A DNA stretch of 5,530 bases from Psychrobacter sp. GTDB taxonomy: Bacteria; Pseudomonadota; Gammaproteobacteria; Pseudomonadales; Moraxellaceae. Location of the stretch: the NCBI GenBank assembly GCA_029264635.1, contig JARIAA010000112.1, positions 1 through 5,530 of the forward strand, written 5' to 3'. Shown piece by piece: positions 1 to 5,530 of this stretch. The stretch's first letter is position 1. Every line of letters starts with the position of its first letter. The notes under the pieces were generated by a model, which saw only the letters and a list, made by a program, of their open reading frames with translations, had not been told where the DNA came from and did no database searches. The position numbers and the translations under genes are program-made.

Positions 1-210
1 CGCCTGTTTGAAGCAGGCGTGTTGCCGTACTATTTGCATGTGCTAGACAAGGTAGCAGGCGCCGCCCATTTTGATAATGACGAGCGGTCAGCTATCGACC
101 TATATTGGTCATTATTAGCCAGACTACCTGGATATTTGATGCCCAAACTGGTACGAGAGTTACCGAATAGACCATTTAAAGTACCGATTGACATTTACAA
201 AAAGATTTAG
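1..210 (+). CDS. epmB: EF-P beta-lysylation protein EpmB (lysine 2,3-aminomutase), 3' end only
   Basis: The open frame enters from the left edge and ends at TAG 208-210, giving the last 69 residues of a radical-SAM, PLP-dependent lysine 2,3-aminomutase of the EpmB type. In known systems EpmB converts L-lysine to (R)-beta-lysine, which EpmA attaches to a conserved lysine of elongation factor P. Visible features are the strand segment PYYLHVLDKVAGAAHF and the later GYLMPKLVREL, both close to the C-terminal part of E. coli EpmB as I remember it. A lysine in RPFKVPID (codon 178-180) sits where the family places the lysine that holds PLP; this is inferred from the glycine-rich K motif of clostridial lysine aminomutase. 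The radical-SAM cysteine motif lies outside the window. The start cannot be seen. The family assignment is strong; the exact enzyme role is inferred from homology only. Confidence 0.88.
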   Translation, partial: RLFEAGVLPYYLHVLDKVAGAAHFDNDERSAIDLYWSLLARLPGYLMPKLVRELPNRPFKVPIDIYKKI

Positions 211-341
211 GACCTTCAGTATAGTAAGCTGTGTTAATATATTCCAATGAACATTAGTAGGGTATAAATACTGTACTAGTCATGCGCTAATAAAGGTAGG
301 ACTCACTCATTTGGAAATAGATGCTTCAGCAAAGAGGGTTT

Positions 342-2099
342 ATGATAACGTTAGCAGATTTCCAAAATTATTTATCGCACAAAACACCATTAAAACAGCC
401 TTCACCTAACTACCTTGAAGGACAAGAGCAACAACTACTAAAGTGGGCTGCCAGTTTACCTGCACAGACAGAAGCTCAGCAAGTAGTGCAGCTCGAACAA
501 GTATTGACTGAGCTGACAGCCATAAGCTTAGATGACAAACTGCGCTTGAAGCTTCTAGATATTGTCGTTTGTGCCGCGGATCGTTTAATCACCGCGCTGC
601 ACAAACATTACAATTATGAGCTGGGCACACTTAACAAAGAACAGCTGAGCCATATCGACCAAGTGAAATCATTGTATTACTTGACTATTTTAGCCTACGA
701 TGGCGTTATACAGCGTGAGAGCTTAATCCTCCAGCAGCCCTTAATGTCAGGACGTGATTGGCGACAGCTGCTCACATTAGCAAAAACGTCGCCCATTATT
801 TTGGCTACCGCTATTTATCAATCGTTAACCCTCTACCAAAAATTACTGTACGAGCAAGACATCTCTTATCAGCAGCCACCAGCGTATCTCTGGCAAGCTT
901 TCAATCAGCTGTATCATTTAGCGTGCCAATTTGCTATTGCACATATTGATTTGAGCTCACAAGTGGTTACAAAGCAGATGTCCAGTATTCACAAACTTTA
1001 TGTGCAGATCTGCTTGCACAGCTTATTAAATGTGCGTGCTATGCGCCGCGCAAATATATTATTAATACAACGTTTGCTACCACTGTGGTCAACTCATGTT
1101 CACGGTACAACTGAGCCACAAACACAGACGCGTATCTATGTGGATTTACGAAGTAATAATCCCCCTGACTACCTGACAGCACAGTCTGCTATCAATCCCT
1201 ATGAAGAACATTGTCTTTGCTTGTTCATTGAGCTTGAGCCATTAATCGACTATTTATATCAGCGCAAACAAGCCTTATTTGCCAGTAACAATGAGGCAAT
1301 TGAATATCAATTAGTAAACAATGTATTGCTGGCGATTAATTATCGTTATATTGAACGACAAACTACAGCGACTATCAAGTATGGCGCAAAACAGCGTGCT
1401 ACTGTGATCGGTGGTTTTAATAACATACATTATAAGGTGGCAGGTTCGATAGGCCTCACAAATATGATTGCTGCTACAGAATTACCTAGTGAGCAATTGC
1501 CACATTATGACACGCAGCCTAAGAGTGGCAGCAAAATCACAGTATTAAATGTAGAAACCTTGGACAATGTAGCAGAAGTCTCGCCCTTTGGCATATTGCG
1601 CTTATTGACTACAGAGGACTTAATTCGGCCGCAAGCAGTGATGGAGGAAAAAGCGAAAACACCGCACGCACATATAGATGACACAGTTGCGTTCGATAGG
1701 ACCGATACGGCGCCCCCGTCGCTACCACTAATGAGCCTATTATTACTGTGTCGTCAGCCCGACAACAGTGAACCAACATGGTCAATAGGGATAGTACGCT
1801 GGCTTAATCTTGACAACGAAACTATAGAGGTGGAGTGGCAAATATTGGGTCATAAACTGACAGCTTGCGCGCTGCGGCTCGACAATAGAGACCATCGTAG
1901 TCAGAGTTTTGTGCCAGCTTTTATGGTTGCAAGTGATAAAGAGTTGCAGACGCAATTTACGCTTATTGTTCCTCCTTATCATTTTCAAGCGAAGGATAAA
2001 GTCATGCTGCGTCTCGACGATAAACAAAAAACGCTACGTTTACAAGATTGCTTAATGAGTAGCGCAGAGTTTAGTCAGTATAAAGTATTACAGATTTAA
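342..2099 (+). CDS. Unnamed protein with degenerate PilZ-like C-terminal region, upstream of fimX
   Basis: A 585-residue cytoplasmic protein with no signal peptide or clear membrane segment. Residues about 25-250 are leucine- and glutamine-rich and probably all helical. The C-terminal half, about 340-585, looks like a PilZ-type beta module: a VIGGFNNIHY segment near 355-364, E412-x-S414-x-x-G417 where PilZ domains have [D/N]xSxxG, then GIVRWL at 483-488 and a closing LIVPPYHF...LRLDD segment. The usual RxxxR is not clearly present. I recall a similar gene beside fimX in Pseudomonas aeruginosa (PA4958), but could not check. It may bind c-di-GMP or partner FimX; both are inference. Start choice: ATG 342 has AGAGG at 333-337 and gives an MITLADFQ start. 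The alternative ATG 321, directly after an in-frame TAG, adds seven residues and has only GGAAA nearby. Residues 437-463 (EEKAKTPHA to FDRTDT) form a poorly ordered linker between the two beta segments. Confidence 0.82.
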   Translation: MITLADFQNYLSHKTPLKQPSPNYLEGQEQQLLKWAASLPAQTEAQQVVQLEQVLTELTAISLDDKLRLKLLDIVVCAADRLITALHKHYNYELGTLNKEQLSHIDQVKSLYYLTILAYDGVIQRESLILQQPLMSGRDWRQLLTLAKTSPIILATAIYQSLTLYQKLLYEQDISYQQPPAYLWQAFNQLYHLACQFAIAHIDLSSQVVTKQMSSIHKLYVQICLHSLLNVRAMRRANILLIQRLLPLWSTHVHGTTEPQTQTRIYVDLRSNNPPDYLTAQSAINPYEEHCLCLFIELEPLIDYLYQRKQALFASNNEAIEYQLVNNVLLAINYRYIERQTTATIKYGAKQRATVIGGFNNIHYKVAGSIGLTNMIAATELPSEQLPHYDTQPKSGSKITVLNVETLDNVAEVSPFGILRLLTTEDLIRPQAVMEEKAKTPHAHIDDTVAFDRTDTAPPSLPLMSLLLLCRQPDNSEPTWSIGIVRWLNLDNETIEVEWQILGHKLTACALRLDNRDHRSQSFVPAFMVASDKELQTQFTLIVPPYHFQAKDKVMLRLDDKQKTLRLQDCLMSSAEFSQYKVLQI

Positions 2100-2116
2100 T
2101 TCGATAGGACTGATAC
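1692..2116 (+). repeat. Two copies of a 17-base direct repeat, in gene and after its stop
   Basis: TTCGATAGGACCGATAC at 1692-1708 recurs as TTCGATAGGACTGATAC at 2100-2116 with one mismatch. The first copy encodes FDRTDT in the linker of the PilZ-like protein; the second begins at the base right after its stop codon and is in the same frame, so it would read the same six residues. The coordinates given span both copies. Confidence 0.5.
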
Positions 2117-2131
2117 AATTCTCTTTTTTTT
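2085..2131 (+). terminator. Possible weak intrinsic terminator after the PilZ-like gene
   Basis: Eight T residues at 2124-2131 follow the stop codon at 2097-2099. Upstream, GTAT(TA)CAG at 2085-2093 can pair with CTGATAC at 2110-2116, leaving a two-base bulge and a loop of 16. The stem is AT-rich, imperfect and seven bases from the T-tract, so termination may be partial or this may be chance. Confidence 0.3.
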
Positions 2132-2164
2132 ATGCCACTATAATAATAGCTTGTGTCATTATCT

Positions 2165-2190
2165 ATGATTGTTAATCATCAATGTTTGAT
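2165..2190. promoter_or_regulatory. Two abutting palindromes upstream of fimX
   Basis: ATGATT-GTT-AATCAT (2165-2179) is directly followed by, and shares two bases with, ATCAA-TGT-TTGAT (2178-2190). The dyad centres are 12 bases apart. Both lie in the non-coding gap about 65-90 bases upstream of the candidate -35 of fimX. They could be operator sites for an unidentified regulator; AT-rich DNA makes small palindromes common, so this is tentative. Confidence 0.35.
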
Positions 2191-2252
2191 CGCAATTAGT
2201 TAGTGATAGTTAAACAATGGCTATGCTTTACTGGCTAAATACTATTTAAGTA

Positions 2253-2280
2253 TTGCTTCACGGTAATTTTAATTTATTAT
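2253..2280 (+). promoter_or_regulatory. Candidate sigma-70 promoter for fimX
   Basis: TTGCTT at 2253-2258 as -35 and TATTAT at 2275-2280 as -10, spaced by 16 bases, would start transcription near 2287 and leave a leader of about 23 bases before the ATG at 2310. The -35 overlaps the right arm of an AATACT-ATTTA-AGTATT dyad at 2238-2254, a possible operator. The region is very AT-rich, so other -10 registers are possible. Confidence 0.4.
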
Positions 2281-2297
2281 ATTATTCTGGTAATAAT

Positions 2298-2303
2298 AAA
2301 AGG
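2298..2303 (+). promoter_or_regulatory. Ribosome binding site deciding the fimX start
   Basis: AAAAGG lies six bases before ATG 2310. No similar site precedes the upstream in-frame TTG at 2253, and the receiver domain begins within a few residues of the ATG. This supports a 694-residue product. Confidence 0.6.
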
Positions 2304-2309
2304 TCTACT

Positions 2310-4394
2310 ATGCGAACCCACTCTATCCTAAATCTTTTAGTTATAGACGAAGATCAGCTGTATGCTGAGCGTTTAGTCAGCTTATTATCCGCCTATTATG
2401 ACGAGGTCAATTTAGGCTTTTTGGACGATAAAGAGGAGCTGCTAAAGTCTTTGCGTCAGCAGTGGGATGTGTTAGTGTTTGGGCGCGCTTATGATATGAG
2501 CTTTACCGATGTTGTGGGTATTGTGCAGGAGCAAAGCATTGATTTGCCCATAATCGGGCTGATGAGCGATGATATGGCAAGCACTGGCCGTAATGATGAT
2601 GGTCTGCCAGCAGTCATCGATGGGGTAATGGTCAAAGCCTTACTTGCAGAAAAAGAGACTCAAGTTGTCATGGCTATATGTCTACAGCATGCCAATCTGC
2701 GTAGCCTTCGACAGCTGACTACCTTACGCCACGTACTCTCCGAGGCTGAGCAGCGTGCTAATATTTTAATTAAAAACTCTAAAAGCGCCGTGGCCTATAT
2801 CGATCAAGGGATTCATATCTTTGCTAATGATCCCTATTTAAAACTCTTCAATATTGAGTCGATGGATGACATCATTGGTTTACCGGTGATTGATTTTATT
2901 GCAGGTGGAGACAGTGTCAAAGGCTTTAAAGAGTTTTTGCGTCAGTTTGACAAAGGCGATCGCGAGCAAGTTGAATTTAATTTTGAAAGTAGGCGTATGG
3001 ATGGCAGTACCTTTGAGGCCAAGCTACAACTGGCAGCGGCCACTTTGGATGGCGAGCCTGTGACGCAAATTATTATTCAGCAAAATAATAGTAATGCCGC
3101 CGAGATTGCCAAACGTTTGGCAGCGGCTGAGCGTCAAGATAACTTGACAGGACTCAATAATCGCCGCGGTTTTGAGGAGCATTTCGAGTCCTTGTACCAA
3201 TCGGTATCAGCTGGTAAAACCAGTGCAGGATTGTTATATATTCAGTTAGATAACATCGGTAAAATCAGCAGTAGTTTGGGCTTGCAAGGCGTAGATACGA
3301 CCATTCAGCAAGTGGCTCAGATGCTAGAGCAGACAGTGACAAAAGGTCATATTAGCCGTTTTAGCGATACAGCATTTACGGTGTTGGTTGAGAACTCATC
3401 GTCTCAAGCACTCATAGATCTTGCGGAAAATATCCGCCAGCATATTAGTGATAGGCTCATTGAAGTGGATGAACGCACAACCAATACAACGGTCAGCATT
3501 GGTATCGTCAAGATGGAATCTAATGCGGCAGAACCGCAAGTCTTGCTTGAGCGGGCGATTGATGCGATCAATCATATTAGCATTCAGACAGCAAACCAAG
3601 GTAACGATTACCATTTATATGATCCAAGTGAGCATGCAAACAGTGATGATAGTGCGTTGGCTGAGTATTTAGCTGGCGCCATTACTCACAACTATTTCGA
3701 GCTTTTTTTCCAGCCAATTTATGATATCAACCAAGATCGTAGCGACTTTTTTGAGGTATATTTGCGCCTGCCTTTAGCTGACGCTGATAATACCGTACTG
3801 ACACCTGACAAGTTTATGACTGTGGCAAAATCTCATCATCTGCGAGAAAAGATAGATCGCTGGGTATTGATTAATGCTTGTAAACAGCTCAACGAAGTTC
3901 GTAAGACTCATCCCAAGGCGCGTATATTGGTACAATTGACCAGTGCTTCATTGGTAGATAAAAAGATATCAAGCGTAGCAAGCCAGCTGATTAATGCCAT
4001 TGGTGGTGAGGCAGGCGCGTTAACGGTCCAGTTTAACGAACAAGATGTGGCAAACCATTTGACGGTTGCCAAATCGCAATTTGCAGCGCTCAGTAATATC
4101 AACTGCCAAGTCGGTATTTATAACTTCGGGGCTTCTGCAAAATCCATTGAAATCGCTGAACTGGTGCAGCCTGATATGACACGCCTTGCTCGCGATTATG
4201 TCAGTGATATCAGTAAACCTGAAAATCTAGAAGCCATTAAGTCTTTGATTGTGCGTGCTACGGAGCTGAATATCGATGTCCTCATGCCTTATATTGAAGA
4301 GGCTGCGACGATGTCGGTATCATGGAGCGTGGGCGCGCGTTACCTACAAGGCTATTATTTAGAGATGCCAAGTAAAACGATGAGTATTGCGTAA
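2310..4394 (+). CDS. fimX: FimX-like REC-PAS-GGDEF-EAL protein, catalytically degenerate c-di-GMP effector of type IV pili
   Basis: A 694-residue protein, close to the 691 of P. aeruginosa FimX. Domains: receiver about 5-125, helical linker 124-153, PAS about 148-258, GGDEF about 273-441, EAL about 450-691. The receiver keeps acidic residues D13, E14 and D15, but the phosphoacceptor position is F57/G58. The GGDEF domain keeps DNLTGLNNRR at 277-286, but has SDTAF at 352-356 for GGDEF, Gln312 for a metal Asp, and VTKG instead of the RxxD inhibitory site. The EAL domain has EVY at 482-484, Gln542 for the Asn of VNLS, Gln574 for the first Glu of EITE, and YNFGAS at 604-609 for DDFGTG. Both catalytic activities should therefore be lost. 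Q468 (QPI), R486, D516 and E663 remain and could hold c-di-GMP, as in FimX. FimX promotes type IV pilus assembly and twitching at the cell pole. Start: ATG 2310 has AAAAGG at 2298-2303, six bases upstream; an in-frame TTG at 2253 is unlikely. Confidence 0.87.
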   Translation: MRTHSILNLLVIDEDQLYAERLVSLLSAYYDEVNLGFLDDKEELLKSLRQQWDVLVFGRAYDMSFTDVVGIVQEQSIDLPIIGLMSDDMASTGRNDDGLPAVIDGVMVKALLAEKETQVVMAICLQHANLRSLRQLTTLRHVLSEAEQRANILIKNSKSAVAYIDQGIHIFANDPYLKLFNIESMDDIIGLPVIDFIAGGDSVKGFKEFLRQFDKGDREQVEFNFESRRMDGSTFEAKLQLAAATLDGEPVTQIIIQQNNSNAAEIAKRLAAAERQDNLTGLNNRRGFEEHFESLYQSVSAGKTSAGLLYIQLDNIGKISSSLGLQGVDTTIQQVAQMLEQTVTKGHISRFSDTAFTVLVENSSSQALIDLAENIRQHISDRLIEVDERTTNTTVSIGIVKMESNAAEPQVLLERAIDAINHISIQTANQGNDYHLYDPSEHANSDDSALAEYLAGAITHNYFELFFQPIYDINQDRSDFFEVYLRLPLADADNTVLTPDKFMTVAKSHHLREKIDRWVLINACKQLNEVRKTHPKARILVQLTSASLVDKKISSVASQLINAIGGEAGALTVQFNEQDVANHLTVAKSQFAALSNINCQVGIYNFGASAKSIEIAELVQPDMTRLARDYVSDISKPENLEAIKSLIVRATELNIDVLMPYIEEAATMSVSWSVGARYLQGYYLEMPSKTMSIA

Positions 4395-4439
4395 TAGATA
4401 TTTGCCAGTAGATTAACGATGGACAGGCAAATATCTATT
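4393..4439 (+). terminator. Perfect 14-base inverted repeat overlapping the fimX stop codon
   Basis: AATAGATATTTGCC (4393-4406) and GGCAAATATCTATT (4426-4439) are exact reverse complements, separated by 19 bases. The left arm starts on the last two bases of the TAA stop. As RNA this is a strong hairpin directly after fimX. It is not followed by a T-tract, so it may be a Rho-dependent or processed 3' end, an mRNA-protecting stem, or a protein binding site and not a classical intrinsic terminator. Confidence 0.55.
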
Positions 4440-4486
4440 AACATAGCAAACTGATTTATTACGTTTTAATTTCATTGAACAACTGC

Positions 4487-4505
4487 CGCTTAAAACCTTT
4501 GAGCG
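4487..4505. repeat. Short inverted repeat between fimX and the cytochrome gene
   Basis: CGCTTAAA (4487-4494) can pair with TTTGAGCG (4498-4505) with one G-U pair and a three-base loop. No T-tract follows. Right after it, AGCGCATA (4502-4509) is repeated in tandem as AGCGCATT (4510-4517). It lies just upstream of a candidate promoter, so an operator role is as likely as an RNA hairpin. Confidence 0.3.
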
Positions 4506-4541
4506 CATAAGCGCATTGCCTCTGTATTAACATTCTACGTC

Positions 4542-4550
4542 TGCTATCAT
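4542..4550 (+). promoter_or_regulatory. Candidate extended -10 promoter for the cytochrome gene
   Basis: TGCTATCAT fits an extended -10 (TGn followed by TATnnT). No good -35 lies at the right distance; TTGCCT at 4516-4521 is 23 bases away, too far. It would give a leader of roughly 48 bases before ATG 4605. Confidence 0.28.
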
Positions 4551-4604
4551 CTTTGTACGCTTATAAAAAAGCCCTCTGTCAATTAATTTAAAGACCCTAT
4601 AAAT

Positions 4605-5150
4605 ATGTTTAATAATGTCAATATCTCACTCAGTGGTATATTACTTGCAGCGCTTGCACTAACTGCATGTGAGCATACGCCGCCTGATCATCGTGATCCT
4701 GTCACCTTGCCCGTATATAGCGCAGGGGATGCAGATAATGGTGCTATTATCTATGAAGAAGCTTGTGGACAATGTCATCAATTAACTCCAGGCAGCAATA
4801 AAAAAGGCCCGCAACTGATGAATATCTATGGCGCGCCTGCGGCTGAATTGACAGATTATGACTATGGTGCAGCACTCTCAAATTCAGGCTGGGTATGGGA
4901 TGCTAAGACACTAGATCCTTATATTGCAGATGCACAAAAAGCGCTGCCAGAATCAAAAATGTTAGCAGATCCAATGCCAGATGCGAGTGAGCGTGCCGAT
5001 GTTATTGCTTATCTGTCTACTTTACGTATGAATGCGCCTGCTGTGGATAGCGATGGTAATCCAGTAGTAGATACCAAGTCCACGCACATGAATAATGAGG
5101 CCGTTGAGATTTCAGAAGGTGCAGAGAATAAACCAGCAGCAAGCTTCTAA
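4605..5150 (+). CDS. Class I cytochrome c, predicted lipoprotein
   Basis: A 181-residue monohaem cytochrome c. Residues 9-21 form a hydrophobic segment ending in the lipobox LTAC (19-22), so Cys22 should be lipidated. Glu23 follows it, not the Asp that typically retains lipoproteins in the inner membrane, so outer-membrane placement facing the periplasm is possible. The haem attachment site CGQCH is at 54-58, the distal ligand is probably Met119 in LPESKM, and the ERADVIAYL helix (129-137) is typical of cytochrome c2/c550-like folds. After the haem domain comes a tail of about 40 residues rich in Asp, Glu, Asn and Ala. The role is likely electron transfer in the periplasm; the partner is not evident from the neighbours. 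No basic residue precedes the hydrophobic segment, which is unusual. No alternative upstream start exists before the in-frame TAA at 4584-4586. The ribosome site is weak (AAAGA 4590-4594). Confidence 0.9.
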   Translation: MFNNVNISLSGILLAALALTACEHTPPDHRDPVTLPVYSAGDADNGAIIYEEACGQCHQLTPGSNKKGPQLMNIYGAPAAELTDYDYGAALSNSGWVWDAKTLDPYIADAQKALPESKMLADPMPDASERADVIAYLSTLRMNAPAVDSDGNPVVDTKSTHMNNEAVEISEGAENKPAASF

Positions 5151-5263
5151 CCTAACATCTTTCATAAGCCTGCTTTATCTTTACGCTAATGAATCTTACT
5201 TATTGCTATTAAACAACTTTTTAATCGCTTTTTTAATCCTATTATCACGGGGCGTGTCATATT

Positions 5264-5287
5264 GATAGTGACTCTAACAGAGTTATC
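5264..5287. promoter_or_regulatory. Dyad upstream of the MoxR-type gene, possible operator
   Basis: ACTCT-AAC-AGAGT (5271-5283) is flanked by GATA at 5264-5267 and TATC at 5284-5287, which extends the symmetry with a three-base bulge on the left. It lies about 40 bases before ATG 5328 and overlaps TTGATA (5262-5267), a possible -35 element. No convincing -10 at standard spacing was found, so the promoter itself is uncertain. Confidence 0.3.
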
Positions 5288-5327
5288 GATAAATATTAAT
5301 ACGCTCTACTTAAATCGGTAGTTTATT

Positions 5328-5530
5328 ATGCGCCAAAGCGATGCTTATGATTTATCCTCTCCTGCAAATACGGTATCTCAGCCAGAAATAGAGTCGGATG
5401 CTAGCTCAAATAAGGATAATTCTTCTGCTGCCGATTATGTCACCAATCAACACCAAGTGGCACAATTGCTCATGCAGCTTAATCAGGTGGTGCTTGATAA
5501 GCCGCAAGTGGTTAAGCTGGCACTCAGCTG
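5328..5530 (+). CDS. MoxR-family AAA+ ATPase, N-terminal part
   Basis: The reading frame is open from ATG 5328 to the window end (67 codons). The first 40 or so residues are polar, rich in Ser, Asp and Asn, with no hydrophobic segment. They are followed by VAQLLMQLNQVVLDKPQVVK (residues about 43-62), which matches the helix just before the Walker A region in MoxR ATPases; I recall LDKP followed by a leucine-rich strand from this family. Walker A itself lies beyond the window. MoxR ATPases are thought to act as chaperones for the assembly or metal loading of partner proteins, often with a neighbouring DUF58 or von Willebrand A protein. ATG 5328 is the first start after an in-frame TAG at 5319-5321; GGTAG at 5317-5321 is a weak ribosome site with six-base spacing. 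Confidence 0.75.
   Translation, partial: MRQSDAYDLSSPANTVSQPEIESDASSNKDNSSAADYVTNQHQVAQLLMQLNQVVLDKPQVVKLALS

Noticed and set aside
188..193. TTGACA consensus -35 inside the end of epmB
   Set aside because: No -10 at 15-19 base spacing; TATAGT at 220-225 is 26 bases away, so it is probably just coding sequence.
263..268. TATAAA as a -10 for the PilZ-like gene
   Set aside because: No -35 at acceptable spacing; possible but not supportable. The 131-base gap after epmB shows no clear terminator either.
1782..2027. Minus-strand open frame inside the PilZ-like gene, and similar frames within fimX
   Set aside because: They lie wholly within well-supported plus-strand genes, have no recognisable domain and look like antisense shadows.
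2178..2190. IHF site in the fimX upstream region
   Set aside because: ATCAA is present but the spacing to TTR fails on both strands, so the consensus is only half met.
2253..2309. TTG at 2253 as the start of the FimX-like gene
   Set aside because: It would add 19 residues without family support, lacks a ribosome site and overlaps the best promoter candidate; ATG 2310 has a good AAAAGG.
5164..5178. ATAAGC-CT-GCTTTAT as a terminator after the cytochrome gene
   Set aside because: Loop too small, stem needs a bulge and no T-tract follows.

Overview
The window looks like a chromosomal segment from a gammaproteobacterium of the Moraxellaceae, most likely Psychrobacter or a close relative. This rests on a moderate-to-low GC content judged by eye, AT-rich intergenic gaps, the style of the proteins, and a FimX-type type IV pilus regulator next to an EpmB-type gene. 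The genus is an inference from memory and was not searched. All five genes lie on the plus strand.

Layout: (1) positions 1-210 hold the 3' end of an EF-P lysine 2,3-aminomutase gene (epmB). (2) Positions 342-2099 hold a 585-residue protein without a recognised name. It has a helical N-terminal half and a C-terminal half that looks like a degenerate PilZ-type module. (3) Positions 2310-4394 hold a 694-residue REC-PAS-GGDEF-EAL protein in which the receiver, GGDEF and EAL signatures are all degenerate. Architecture, length and the replaced motifs match FimX, the c-di-GMP effector of type IV pilus assembly. (4) Positions 4605-5150 hold a small class I cytochrome c with a lipoprotein signal. (5) From 5328 to the window end is the start of a MoxR-type AAA+ ATPase gene.

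The central pair is the interesting part. A PilZ-like protein of unknown function sits directly upstream of a FimX-like protein that appears unable to make or degrade c-di-GMP. In Xanthomonas FimX works together with a PilZ protein and the PilB motor, so the pair could form a c-di-GMP sensing module for pilus or surface behaviour. The two genes are separated by about 210 bases containing a T-tract, a cluster of small palindromes and a plausible promoter, so they need not be one transcript. A perfect 14-base inverted repeat overlaps the fimX stop codon. The cytochrome and the MoxR gene each have their own intergenic region and seem to be separate units. No RNA genes, mobile elements or CRISPR arrays were seen.
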